Of a stretch of DNA of 52,161 bases, positions 32,994 to 41,020 are shown in pieces; positions within the stretch are counted from its first letter, which is position 1; the number at the start of each line of letters is the position of its first letter. Below the pieces are notes generated by a model. That model was given only the letters and a program-made list of their open reading frames with translations. It ran no database searches and was not told where the DNA came from. This DNA comes from Cloacibacterium caeni_C. Its GTDB lineage: Bacteria; Bacteroidota; Bacteroidia; Flavobacteriales; Weeksellaceae. The stretch is from positions 1 through 52,161 of the forward strand of contig DITA01000066.1 of the NCBI GenBank assembly GCA_002422665.1. The letters run 5' to 3'. Both the position numbers and the translations under genes were made by a program.

Positions 32994-33707
32994 TTATTTC
33001 AACTTTCTGTTTTCCACAGAAGCTTTGTCTTTTTTTGTTAATTTATTGAGCGGTTCTCCGTAAAAAATGAGTTTTGAGGTATTTTCTAGAGTTCCTTTCA
33101 TTTCTTGATCTATGTTTAATCCTGCAGAAGCTCCATTTTTACTAAGAATTTCTAAATTTTCTATATAAAAATACGGCGCCATAATGCTTGCAGAATCTGC
33201 TAATTTTAAATTCAAGTTTTTAGTTTCTCCTAGAATATTGGCATTAGATTTCTCTGCCATTTCTATTTTGCTTTTCGGAGCAATTACCGCTCCCATAAAT
33301 TTAGAGTTTCCTTTTAAATGAAGTGAAAATTCTGGTGTTTTTACTTGTCCAGAAACATTCATTTCTACTTTATCAGAAAGCGAAACCTCATTTAAATCGT
33401 TTTTACCAAAAATAGTGATATTGTAAAAATCTACTTGGTCTGTTTTTCGATTTTCTTCGATGGTTAAAATTCCGTTTTCTACTTCTATATCTAGATTTTT
33501 GTAGACATTAGGATAGGTTTCTACACTTACCAAATTCTGATTACCTTTCGCAAAAAACACTTTGAAATCTCCTTTAAGATTCAATTTAGTGAAATTTTCT
33601 ACGGTTACATCTTTCACTTCTATTTCCCCTTTTGGAGAAATTTTAGAGCAAGCCAAAAGTGTAAGGCAAAGGTTTAGGTAAAGGAAAAGTTTTATGATAT
33701 TTTTCAT
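32994..33707 (-). CDS. GIN-domain (DUF2807) lipoprotein
   Basis: 237 residues. Lipoprotein signal peptide with lipobox LLAC at ~17-20. The mature part contains the head-GIN/DUF2807 right-handed beta-helix pattern (VENFTKLNLKGDFKVFFAKGNQ, then VSLSDKVEMNVSGQVKTPEFSLHLKGNSKF, then SNANILGETKNLNLKLADSAS). It is probably anchored in the outer or inner membrane; the function of the domain is unknown, though such proteins are often envelope-stress linked. The signal-peptide codons (33661-33680) contain a sequence repeated at 11289-11312. Upstream DNA is a REP cluster that ends within ~5 nt of the ATG. Confidence 0.85.
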   Translation of the reverse strand: MKNIIKLFLYLNLCLTLLACSKISPKGEIEVKDVTVENFTKLNLKGDFKVFFAKGNQNLVSVETYPNVYKNLDIEVENGILTIEENRKTDQVDFYNITIFGKNDLNEVSLSDKVEMNVSGQVKTPEFSLHLKGNSKFMGAVIAPKSKIEMAEKSNANILGETKNLNLKLADSASIMAPYFYIENLEILSKNGASAGLNIDQEMKGTLENTSKLIFYGEPLNKLTKKDKASVENRKLK

Positions 33708-33710
33708 TTT

Positions 33711-33845
33711 TTAACATTGCGTTTCTACGGAATGATTTTATTTTTAATTTTTTTGGAATAAATTCCAACTTTATAATATCTGTCGTTCCTACGGAACTCT
33801 GCTGTTTGTTTTATTATTTCTACAAACGTTTCGTTCCTACGGAAC
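33711..33845. repeat. Cluster of three CGTTCCTACGGAAC palindromes
   Basis: Copies at 33720-33733 (with two changes), 33784-33797 and 33832-33845. The first is preceded by TTAACATTG, the last by TTTCTACAAACGTT. The second and third are 48 bp apart. The cluster fills the space between the GIN lipoprotein start and the end of the GT2 gene. Confidence 0.85.
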
Positions 33846-33875
33846 TTTTCATTTTCAAATTAGCACATTTTCAAA

Positions 33876-34829
33876 TTAAATTACCTCTTCAATATGGTAA
33901 TTCTTATGACCTCTACTTTGTCTGATAATGAGTTCACCTAAAAATCCTGCTACAAAAAGTAATGTTCCCATAATCATCATAGTTAATGCAATGTAAAACC
34001 AAGGATTTTCGGCGATTAAATTTCCATAAACGTGATAATAATAGACGTCAACTAATTTGGTTGCTCCCAACCAAAATGCTGAGAAAAATCCGAAAATAAA
34101 CATTAAAGTTCCTACCGCTCCGAAGAAGTGCATTGGTCTTCCTCCGAATTTACTTACAAACCATAGCGTAATTAAATCTAAAAATCCGCGGATAAATCTT
34201 TCCGTCCCAAATTTAGAAGTTCCGTAAGGTCTGGCTTGATGCTGAACTGGTTTTTCGGTGATTCTCTTGAAACCTGCATTGGCTGCCAAAACAGGAATCC
34301 ATCGATGTAAATCTCCATAAACATCTACCGATTTTACCACTTGTTTTCTGTATGCTTTTAAACCACAATTAAAATCGTGTAATTCAACTCCAGAGAGATT
34401 TCTTGCCGCAGAATTGAACAATTTTGACGGAAGATTTTTGGTCATCACATTGTCAAAACGTTTTTTCTTCCAACCAGAAACCAAGTCGTATTTTTCGACT
34501 ACAATTTTACTGTATAATTCAGGAATTTCTTCTGGAAAATCTTGCAAATCTGCATCCATTGTAATCACTACATCGCCTTGAACTTTCTCAAAAGCGGCAT
34601 GTAACGCTTGAGATTTCCCATAGTTTCTAGAAAATTTAATGCCGTGAACATGATGATTTTCTTTGGATAAATTTTCTATAATTTGCCAAGAAGAATCTGT
34701 ACTTCCATCATCTACGAACCAAATTTCGTAAGACAATTGGTTTTCTTGACACACTTTATCAATTCTTGCATAAAGCTCGTGCAAAGATTCTTCTTCGTTT
34801 AATAAAGGAACTACAACGGATAAATTCAT
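33876..34829 (-). CDS. GT2 family glycosyltransferase, DPM1/GtrB-like with two C-terminal TM helices
   Basis: 317 residues. GT-A domain with VDDGSTD (39-45) and the metal motif DAD at 92-94 (ITMDADLQDFPEE), followed by two membrane helices (~237-260 and ~275-300). This is the layout of polyprenyl-phosphate glycosyltransferases (GtrB/ArnC/DPM1) that load a sugar onto undecaprenyl phosphate at the cytoplasmic face. Such a carrier sugar could feed GT-C enzymes like those at 11-16 kb, which is inference. Last gene of a three-gene unit; 6 bp separate it from the preceding membrane protein gene. Confidence 0.9.
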   Translation of the reverse strand: MNLSVVVPLLNEEESLHELYARIDKVCQENQLSYEIWFVDDGSTDSSWQIIENLSKENHHVHGIKFSRNYGKSQALHAAFEKVQGDVVITMDADLQDFPEEIPELYSKIVVEKYDLVSGWKKKRFDNVMTKNLPSKLFNSAARNLSGVELHDFNCGLKAYRKQVVKSVDVYGDLHRWIPVLAANAGFKRITEKPVQHQARPYGTSKFGTERFIRGFLDLITLWFVSKFGGRPMHFFGAVGTLMFIFGFFSAFWLGATKLVDVYYYHVYGNLIAENPWFYIALTMMIMGTLLFVAGFLGELIIRQSRGHKNYHIEEVI

Positions 34830-34835
34830 TAAAAA

Positions 34836-35381
34836 TTATTTTATTTTTTTGAAAATTAATATCGCTAAAACGAACAGCAAAATTACAAAATATAAGCTTG
34901 TAAATAGACTTTTTATTACAGTAAATGTGCTGATTATTCTCACGCTTATTTCAGAGATTTTAGGATAAGAAGTGAGTAAATAAATAAGGCCGAAATTCTC
35001 TAAATAATCAAAAATTCCAGCAATTACAGGAAATAAAACCAAAAGAAACCAAGATTCTAATTTGCCAATTTTCTTAAGAAAGAAACTCAAAATCAGAATA
35101 TTACTGATCATAAACAAGAGAGGATATACGAAATCTAATGGCAACTGACGAAACAGATAAAAATTTCTGCCACTCTTCCCTAGATTTCCTAAAAGTTCTT
35201 TGGCATAAGTAAAACTGTAACCATTGGGTTTCATGTCAAAAATCTGTAAACCATTCGCAAAATCAGTTAATTTTGGAATCGTAAAAAAGATCATCGTAAA
35301 ATAAACCACACTTGACAACACGAAAAAAGTAAGAACTTTTTTGCCCGTCAAATTTCTGGAAACAGTAGTTATTAAGCTCAT
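34836..35381 (-). CDS. Integral membrane protein of unknown function in GT2 operon
   Basis: 181 residues with about five membrane helices (~15-33, ~88-103, ~110-130, ~150-175). A polar loop of about 45 residues sits between the first two (NGLQIFDMKPNGYSFTYAKE). No family recognised. The ATG shares one base with the stop of the upstream DUF4199 gene and the stop is 6 bp from the GT2 gene, so it is an operon member. The position suggests a partner in lipid-linked sugar transfer or an unrelated envelope role; nothing in the sequence decides. Confidence 0.65.
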   Translation of the reverse strand: MSLITTVSRNLTGKKVLTFFVLSSVVYFTMIFFTIPKLTDFANGLQIFDMKPNGYSFTYAKELLGNLGKSGRNFYLFRQLPLDFVYPLLFMISNILILSFFLKKIGKLESWFLLVLFPVIAGIFDYLENFGLIYLLTSYPKISEISVRIISTFTVIKSLFTSLYFVILLFVLAILIFKKIK

Positions 35382-35959
35382 TATTCTAAAGTTTTATTTC
35401 TAAAGAAAGTTCCGAAGAATGTAGAAAGAATGGTATAAAATACCAAAACTGCAGCGAAAAAATACATGAAGTTTCTGAAGGTAAACATATCTTTATCTTT
35501 TACCAATTCTGGCGCAAAACTCTGCAATCTTTCTTGATACTTTTTGTCCAATTCTTCTTTGTCTTCTTTTTTAGCTAAAATTTGCTTTGCCTTGTTATAT
35601 TCATTGTCAAGTTCTGTTTTTTGACGCTCTACATACTGATGATTCAGTAAATCTTTAGCATCTGTGTCTCCATAATTCAGAAAGGCAAAAATGCTGAACA
35701 TAGAAAGAAAACCACCAATAAACATAGGTTTAAAAGCTCTACCAAAAGCATCTCTAAAACCTATTTCTTTTACTTCTTTTTTGTAAGTTGTCACCGAAAA
35801 ATAAGCACCTAAAGTATAAAGTGCAGGCATTAAAAATGCATTAAGAAGCATACTTGTATTAAAATAATTGGTATTATAACCAAAAAAATACACTCCAAAG
35901 AACACTAACATGGTCGCGATAAATATCAGAAAACCAAATGTATAAACGTTTTTACTCAT
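35381..35959 (-). CDS. DUF4199 family membrane protein
   Basis: 192 residues, four membrane helices: 7-27, 36-54, ~76-92 and a last one at ~166-187. A charged, coiled-coil-prone stretch lies between the third and fourth (HQYVERQKTELDNEYNKAKQ and following K/E-rich residues). This fits DUF4199, a Bacteroidota-specific family of unknown role often found next to a GT2 glycosyltransferase gene. First gene of the DUF4199-membrane protein-GT2 unit; the upstream ffs gene is divergent. Confidence 0.8.
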   Translation of the reverse strand: MSKNVYTFGFLIFIATMLVFFGVYFFGYNTNYFNTSMLLNAFLMPALYTLGAYFSVTTYKKEVKEIGFRDAFGRAFKPMFIGGFLSMFSIFAFLNYGDTDAKDLLNHQYVERQKTELDNEYNKAKQILAKKEDKEELDKKYQERLQSFAPELVKDKDMFTFRNFMYFFAAVLVFYTILSTFFGTFFRNKTLE

Positions 35960-36000
35960 TTTATTTTTAAAAATTTTTCTCGAAAATACGAGATTAGATT

Positions 36001-36029
36001 TTGAATTTTAAATTAATTCAGTATTTTTG
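36001..36029 (+). promoter_or_regulatory. ffs promoter
   Basis: TTG at 36001-36003, 18-nt spacer, TATTTTTG at 36022-36029; the RNA then begins about five bases later at GGCAAG. Confidence 0.8.
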
Positions 36030-36033
36030 CACC

Positions 36034-36126
36034 GGCAAGTCCTAAACAACCAGCTCCTGAGAATCCTCCAGGGTGGGAACGCAGCAAAGGTAATCGGTCG
36101 TAGCGGTGTGATTTAGGTAGCTTGCC
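36034..36126 (+). ncRNA. ffs: Bacterial small signal recognition particle RNA (4.5S type)
   Basis: About 93 nt. The RNA component of SRP, which with Ffh targets nascent membrane proteins. The ends pair (GGCAAG at 36034-36039 with CTTGCC at 36121-36126; CCTAAA with TTTAGG further in). The apical domain has the conserved asymmetric loop and GGAA tetraloop context: CTCCAGGGTGGGAACGCAGC followed by AAAGG (36066-36090). A T run (36128-36134) ends the transcript, and a consensus promoter precedes it. The gene sits alone in a divergent/convergent gap between minus-strand protein genes. Confidence 0.93.
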
Positions 36127-36162
36127 ATTTTTTTATGTCTTTTTTTGAAATTCTTCAGAAAA

Positions 36163-36843
36163 TTATACTTCAAATTCTTCTCCCAATTCTGGAATCGAAA
36201 ACTCAATATTTCTCTCTGCAAACAATTGTTTCGCCGAATCGTGATTAATTTTTATCGGCTCGAAAGTATCAAAATGACAACCAATCACTCTTTTGGTTTT
36301 CAATAATTCTGCTGCTGCAAAACTCGCTTTTCTTGCACACATGGTATAATGTGAACCAATTGGAAGAATAGCTGCTGTAATTTCCCCGAAAAGTCTTGGA
36401 AACAACTCCATATCTGCCATTACACCTGTATCTCCTGCAAAATACAAGTTTTTACCTTGGAATCTAAACATATAACCGCAAGGTTGACCGCCATAAGTTC
36501 CATCTGGGAAACTAGAAGTCTGATGCGCTGGAACCATGGAAATTTTCAGATCATCAAACTTAGCAGAACCTCCGTAGTTGATGTCAATAGAATTTGGATG
36601 ATTAAAATAACCACAAATTTCTGGTTGACCAATTACCGTAGCATCTGGATGATGTTGCAAAACCTCTCTTACATCTGCAATATGATCGCCATGAGCGTGA
36701 GTAATGAGCACATAATCAATTTTTTGCGCTGAAACATCAAATCCTGTTTGCTCTTTCTGAAAATTATAAAAAGGGTCAGAAAAGATGTTTTTATTATTAT
36801 AAGTGAACAAAAAACAGTTTTGTCCGAGGAATTTTATTTTCAT
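36163..36843 (-). CDS. UPF0173 family metal-dependent hydrolase (MBL fold)
   Basis: 226 residues. Metallo-beta-lactamase fold with the metal motif H49-x-H51-x-D53-H54 in ITHAHGDHIAD; further ligands are in VPAHQTS, FAGDTGVM (D of the bridging position) and GCHFDTF. UPF0173 members hydrolyse unidentified small molecules. Cytoplasmic, no signal peptide. It starts 15 bp after the stop of the lipoprotein gene on the same strand, so the two may be co-transcribed. Ends 37 bp from ffs (convergent). Confidence 0.92.
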   Translation of the reverse strand: MKIKFLGQNCFLFTYNNKNIFSDPFYNFQKEQTGFDVSAQKIDYVLITHAHGDHIADVREVLQHHPDATVIGQPEICGYFNHPNSIDINYGGSAKFDDLKISMVPAHQTSSFPDGTYGGQPCGYMFRFQGKNLYFAGDTGVMADMELFPRLFGEITAAILPIGSHYTMCARKASFAAAELLKTKRVIGCHFDTFEPIKINHDSAKQLFAERNIEFSIPELGEEFEV

Positions 36844-36858
36844 GATTTATTAATATTA

Positions 36859-37290
36859 TTATGCAAATCCGTTAACATACATTTCATAATATTTTTTCGT
36901 TCTTATATTTATTTTTAAATTAAAATAATTATCTCCCCCATCTAACATTTCTAATATGCCTTTTTTCCATTCATTTTCATGACCAATATTTTTTCTTATA
37001 CAATTTACCCAGATTATTTTTTCTCCTTTTTTATTATAAGAAACTACACATTGTTTATAATATTGGTTTTCATTTCTACTATTTGAAACGAATTCATTTT
37101 CTTTTAATGCTTTATTAATTTGCTCTTTTACAATTTTTTGTTCTTCACAATCTAATTCTTCAACAGTAGTAACATTATTATTGGAAAAATAAGCAAAACT
37201 TTCATCATAACAATTTTTTGAATCTTCATATTTAATATTACAACTAATAATCATAATGAACGAAAAGAATAAAAGGAATAAATTTTTCAT
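36859..37290 (-). CDS. Small lipoprotein of unknown function
   Basis: 143 residues from ATG at 37290 (MKNLFLLFFSFIMIISC), a clear lipoprotein signal with the lipobox cysteine at residue 17. A second ATG nine bases upstream (37299) is part of a REP element (AACATTGCG) and is less likely. The mature part is polar with several Cys and Tyr (CYDESFAYF, QYYKQCVVSY, IWVNCIRKN) and no known domain. It lies upstream of the UPF0173 hydrolase gene with a 15-bp spacer. AT-rich, accessory-looking. Confidence 0.68.
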   Translation of the reverse strand: MKNLFLLFFSFIMIISCNIKYEDSKNCYDESFAYFSNNNVTTVEELDCEEQKIVKEQINKALKENEFVSNSRNENQYYKQCVVSYNKKGEKIIWVNCIRKNIGHENEWKKGILEMLDGGDNYFNLKINIRTKKYYEMYVNGFA

Positions 37291-37364
37291 ATTTAACATT
37301 GCGTTCCTACGGAACGCTTTTTTTGTGATACTTTTTTTCTACACACATTTCGTTCCTACGGAAC
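37291..37364. repeat. Paired CGTTCCTACGGAACG palindromes upstream of a lipoprotein gene
   Basis: GCGTTCCTACGGAACGC (37301-37317, perfectly palindromic apart from the central A) and CGTTCCTACGGAAC (37351-37364), 49 bp apart. The flanks TTTAACATTG and TTTCTACACACATT match those of the cluster at 33711-33845, so the two loci carry the same compound element. Confidence 0.88.
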
Positions 37365-37407
37365 AAAAAAACTTCAAACTTTCATCTTCCGACTTCTGAC
37401 TTCCAGC

Positions 37408-38337
37408 TTAAGCAAAATAATTCAATCCAAAAGCCACCAAAACACTCATTAACAAAGTAATGATTCCTACTTGTTTTAAGAATGGGTCTAATTCTTTCGG
37501 TTCTTTTACTTCCATCATTTTTCTGCGCAAAGCGGTCAAAGGAAATACAGTAATGAAGAAAATAAAAGCGTAATATTTTCCTTGTTCTTGTAAACCATTC
37601 ATCATCATATAAATCAAAACCAAAATCGGTGGAAGCATGAGAATGACCATCTCATAAATCATCGCATTTTTAAAACCTAATCTTAATGCAAGCGTTTTTT
37701 TGCCAGATTTTTCATCGTTTTCAATGTCTCTCATATTGTTGAGATTAAGAACTGCTGCACTCAACAAACCTATTGCAGAAGCTGGTAAAAGCATATCCCA
37801 ATCAAAAGATTTAGTGAACAGAAAGTAACTTCCACACACAGAAACCAGCCCGAAAAAGATAAAAACCATAATATCTCCTAAACCAAGGTATCCATAAGGT
37901 TTTTTACCAACTGTATAACCAATCGCTGCCAAAATACATGCAACTCCCAATCCTATAAAAGTGTAAAATTCATTAATAAAATCAGGGAAAAATGCTTTGT
38001 ACAACAGAACTAAAGTCGCCACTAATGATAAAAAGGCAAACAAAAACATAGCGTTTCTCATTTGTTTTGCAGAAATTTTACCAGAAGCTACCGCACGTTG
38101 TTCTGCCTCTCCTATTCTATTTTGATCGGTTCCTTTTACACCATCTCCATAATCATTGGCAAAATTTGACAAAACTTGATAGAGCAAAGTCACCAAAAGT
38201 GCCAAAGCAAAAATAGTCCAATCCCAAGTTTTTCCTTGTTCTAGGAGTTTCCATCTTGCAATGAAAGAACCCATAATAATTCCGCTCATAGAAAGCGGTA
38301 AAGTGCGCAGACGAGCTGCTTTTATCCAATCAATCAT
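37408..38337 (-). CDS. menA: 1,4-dihydroxy-2-naphthoate polyprenyltransferase
   Basis: 309 residues, UbiA-family membrane enzyme with eight to nine helices. Attaches the polyprenyl tail to dihydroxynaphthoate in the penultimate step of menaquinone synthesis. The first prenyl-diphosphate-binding motif is NDYGDGVKGTD (61-71), the second is NNMRDIENDEKSGKKTLA. The N-terminal MIDWIKAARLRTLPLS is typical of MenA. It follows menB by 90 bp on the same strand, separated by a TTGTTGG-type repeat. Confidence 0.95.
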   Translation of the reverse strand: MIDWIKAARLRTLPLSMSGIIMGSFIARWKLLEQGKTWDWTIFALALLVTLLYQVLSNFANDYGDGVKGTDQNRIGEAEQRAVASGKISAKQMRNAMFLFAFLSLVATLVLLYKAFFPDFINEFYTFIGLGVACILAAIGYTVGKKPYGYLGLGDIMVFIFFGLVSVCGSYFLFTKSFDWDMLLPASAIGLLSAAVLNLNNMRDIENDEKSGKKTLALRLGFKNAMIYEMVILMLPPILVLIYMMMNGLQEQGKYYAFIFFITVFPLTALRRKMMEVKEPKELDPFLKQVGIITLLMSVLVAFGLNYFA

Positions 38338-38338
38338 T

Positions 38339-38424
38339 TTAGTTGTTAGTTGTTGGTTGTTGGTTGTTGGTTGTTAGCAAATAGTTTCAGAAAACTGACA
38401 ACTATCAACTAACAACCGTCAACC
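38339..38424. repeat. TTGTTGG tandem run with inverted counterpart between menB and menA
   Basis: A run of TTGTTAG/TTGTTGG units (38339-38377) is followed by CAACTATCAACTAACAACCG with GTCAACC (38399-38424), its imperfect inverse. The transcript could fold into a long hairpin between the two genes. Confidence 0.65.
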
Positions 38425-38427
38425 AAA

Positions 38428-39267
38428 TTATGAAATCCACTGATTATCGCCGAAATCTGGTTTACGTTTTTCTAAAAATGCGTTTCTGCCTTCTTTGGCT
38501 TCTTCAGTCATATAAGCTAATCTGGTTGCTTCACCCGCGAAAACTTGTTGACCAACCATTCCGTCATCTGTTAAATTCATCGCAAATTTCAGCATTCTGA
38601 TAGAAGTTGGAGATTTTGCTAAGATTTCTTGCGCCCATTGATAAGAAGTTTCTTCTAACTCAGCGTGAGGAATTACCGCATTTACCATTCCCATATCTTC
38701 GGCTTCTTTCGCAGAATAATTTCTTCCTAAAAAGAAAATTTCTCTGGCTTTTTTCTGACCTACCATTTTTGCTAAATATGCCGAACCGTAACCACCATCA
38801 AAACTAGTAACATCTGCATCGGTTTGTTTGAAAATTGCATGTTCTTCACTTGCCAAAGTCAAATCACAAACCACATGAAGAGAATGACCACCACCAACTG
38901 CCCAACCATTTACCACGGCAATTACTACTTTTGGCATGAAACGAATCAATCTTTGAACTTCTAAAATATTGAGACGATGTCTTCCATCATCACCTACATA
39001 ACCTTGATGACCACGAGCTTTCTGGTCGCCACCACTACAGAAAGCGTGACCGCCATCTTTAGGACTTGGACCTTCACCTGTTAATAAAACCACACCAATG
39101 CTAGAATCTTCATAAGCATCATAAAAAGCATCATACAATTCTGAAGTGGTTTTAGGACGAAAAGCATTTCTAACTTCCGGTCTGTTAATAGCAATTCTCG
39201 CTACTCCATTGCACTTTTTGTACGTGATATCTTCGTATTCTTTAGCCGTTTTCCAATCTATATTCAT
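38428..39267 (-). CDS. menB: 1,4-dihydroxy-2-naphthoyl-CoA synthase
   Basis: 279 residues, crotonase fold. Closes the second ring of the naphthoquinone from o-succinylbenzoyl-CoA. GHAFCSGGDQKARGHQGYVG (oxyanion hole and the MenB-specific GGDQ loop), GWAVGGGHSLHVVCDLTLAS, and the TDADVTSFDGGYGSAYLA catalytic-aspartate loop are diagnostic for MenB against other crotonases. Probably transcribed together with menA. Confidence 0.96.
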   Translation of the reverse strand: MNIDWKTAKEYEDITYKKCNGVARIAINRPEVRNAFRPKTTSELYDAFYDAYEDSSIGVVLLTGEGPSPKDGGHAFCSGGDQKARGHQGYVGDDGRHRLNILEVQRLIRFMPKVVIAVVNGWAVGGGHSLHVVCDLTLASEEHAIFKQTDADVTSFDGGYGSAYLAKMVGQKKAREIFFLGRNYSAKEAEDMGMVNAVIPHAELEETSYQWAQEILAKSPTSIRMLKFAMNLTDDGMVGQQVFAGEATRLAYMTEEAKEGRNAFLEKRKPDFGDNQWIS

Positions 39268-39449
39268 ATTTCAAAAAATTTGCTGGTAAAGATACTATTT
39301 TTGAAAAAAAGGTGCAGAATAAAAATTTAGAAATATTAATGTGATATATGTTACATAATGATTATGAATTTAATAATTTTTAATAGTATTCCTTCACAAT
39401 AATAACTTATACATGAAATAAATCATTTTCAACTGTCAAAAAATAGGTT

Positions 39450-39457
39450 TATATTTG
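39450..39457 (+). promoter_or_regulatory. -7 element upstream of the transhydrogenase genes
   Basis: TATATTTG, perfect TAnnTTTG, 21 nt before the ATG at 39479. An in-frame TTG at 39455 lies within this element and cannot be the start if it is used. Confidence 0.6.
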
Positions 39458-39478
39458 AAAATATTTAAAATTAATAAA

Positions 39479-40615
39479 ATGATTATAGGTGTATTAAAAG
39501 AACCATCTTTTGAAACAAGAGTTTCTTTACTTGCAGAATCTGCAGCAGCACTCATTAAAAAAGGAAATAAACTCATAGTAGAATCTGGTGCAGGTGATAA
39601 ATCCTTTAATAATAACCAAGAATATGAAAAAGTAGGCGCAGAAATTAAATCTAGAGCCGAAGTATTAGAACAAGCAGACATTTTATTGTCTATCCATCCT
39701 CTTGAAAATGATGATTTTGCCAAAGTTCATTCTAAAATTCTCTTAGGTGTTTATCAACCTTTATCTAACGGAGAAAACGTTATTAAATCGATTGAAAGAA
39801 AAATCACTACTTTTTCTTTGGATATGCTTCCTAGAACAACCAGAGCACAAGCAATGGACGTATTAAGTTCTCAAGCCAATATTGCAGGTTACAAAGCAGT
39901 TTTACTCGCTGCCAACTCTTACGGAAGGTATTTCCCAATGTTTATGACTGCTGCAGGAAGTATTGCTCCCGCAAAAATGCTTATTCTAGGAGCTGGCGTT
40001 GCTGGTTTACAAGCTATTGCTACTGCAAAAAGATTAGGAGCAGTAGTAGAAGTTTTTGATACAAGACCTGCTGTAAAAGAAGAAGTAATGAGTCTTGGTG
40101 CTAAATTTGTAGAAGTAGAAGGTGCTGCAGATGCTAGTTCAGCTGGTGGTTATGCCGTAGAACAAACCGAAGAATACAAACAAAAGCAACAACAAAGAAT
40201 TGCAGAAAGTGTAGCAAAATCTGATATCATTATCACCACTGCACAAATTCCTGGTAAAAAAGCACCGATTTTAATTACCGAAGAAATGCTCAATTCTATG
40301 AGAAATGGTTCTGTAATTGTAGATTTAGCTGCTTCTACTGGTGGAAATACTCCTCATACCAAAAATAATGAAACCGTAAATTATAATGGCGTTTCTATTA
40401 TTGGCAATTCTTCTCTACAATCTACAATGCCTTCTGATGCAAGTAAATTATACGGAAAAAATATTGTGAATTTCTTACAACTCATTATTGACAAAGAAGC
40501 TAATCTTAATCTTAATTGGGAAGACGATTTAGTAAAAGGTGCTTGTATCACACACAATGGCGAAATTATTAACGATAGAGTAAAATCTATCCTCTCTCCT
40601 TCAATGAATAACTAA
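39479..40615 (+). CDS. pntA: NAD(P)+ transhydrogenase alpha subunit, NAD(H)-binding part
   Basis: 378 residues from ATG at 39479 (MIIGVLKEPSFETRVSL). The soluble dI domain of the proton-translocating transhydrogenase, which uses the proton gradient to drive hydride transfer from NADH to NADP+. RAQAMDVLSSQANIAGYKAV and the Rossmann motif GAGVAGLQAIATAKRLGA, then VFDTRP, are diagnostic. In this three-gene layout the alpha subunit is split: this gene carries dI and the next the first membrane part. A 12-bp spacer leads to the next gene. Confidence 0.94.
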   Translation: MIIGVLKEPSFETRVSLLAESAAALIKKGNKLIVESGAGDKSFNNNQEYEKVGAEIKSRAEVLEQADILLSIHPLENDDFAKVHSKILLGVYQPLSNGENVIKSIERKITTFSLDMLPRTTRAQAMDVLSSQANIAGYKAVLLAANSYGRYFPMFMTAAGSIAPAKMLILGAGVAGLQAIATAKRLGAVVEVFDTRPAVKEEVMSLGAKFVEVEGAADASSAGGYAVEQTEEYKQKQQQRIAESVAKSDIIITTAQIPGKKAPILITEEMLNSMRNGSVIVDLAASTGGNTPHTKNNETVNYNGVSIIGNSSLQSTMPSDASKLYGKNIVNFLQLIIDKEANLNLNWEDDLVKGACITHNGEIINDRVKSILSPSMNN

Positions 40616-40627
40616 AACAAAATTTTT

Positions 40628-40936
40628 ATGAATATTATAGAGTGGATTTCTCAATACCAACAAATCATCTACATTGTAATTCTGATGATTTTTGTAGGAA
40701 TTGAAGTGATAGGTCATGTACCTAGTGTACTACACACTCCTCTAATGAGTGGCGCAAATGCGATTCACGGAGTAGTGATTATTGGGGCAATTATTGTAAT
40801 GGGAAAAGCTGAACCAGACAATTATTTGGCATTAGTTCTAGGTTTTCTAGGAGTGATTTTAGGAACGCTTAATGTGGTAGGAGGTTTTGTAGTAACAGAC
40901 CGAATGCTGGAAATGTTTAGTAAAAAGAAAAAATAA
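40628..40936 (+). CDS. NAD(P)+ transhydrogenase alpha subunit, membrane part (PntAb/PntA2)
   Basis: 102 residues with three membrane helices: YIVILMIFVGIEVIGHV, AIHGVVIIGAIIVMG, LALVLGFLGVILGTLNVVGG. It is the C-terminal fragment of alpha that, with the beta subunit, forms the proton channel (dII). It lies between pntA and pntB in the order typical of the three-subunit form. A repeat-filled 84-bp spacer precedes pntB. Confidence 0.93.
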   Translation: MNIIEWISQYQQIIYIVILMIFVGIEVIGHVPSVLHTPLMSGANAIHGVVIIGAIIVMGKAEPDNYLALVLGFLGVILGTLNVVGGFVVTDRMLEMFSKKKK

Positions 40937-40940
40937 TATG

Positions 40941-41006
40941 CAGGATGTTGGAAGCTGGAAGTTGGATTTTATATTTTCATCCATCATCAAACATCCATCA
41001 CCCAAA
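40941..41006. repeat. GGAAGTTGG-type inverted repeat between transhydrogenase genes
   Basis: CAGGATGTTGGAAGCTGGAA with GTTGG (40941-40965) and, inverted, CATCCATCATCAAACATCCA with TCACCC (40979-41004). Related words occur at 46707-46742 and 37373-37402. Confidence 0.5.
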
Positions 41007-41020
41007 CAAAATTTTAAATC

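Noticed and set aside
38339..38424. CRISPR-like short repeats between menB and menA
   Set aside because: The units are 7 bp, contiguous and without spacers, and an inverted counterpart follows; no cas genes are present.
39455..39478. Longer N-terminus of the transhydrogenase alpha subunit from a TTG at 39455
   Set aside because: The TTG is part of the TATATTTG promoter element; the ATG at 39479 gives the family-typical start.
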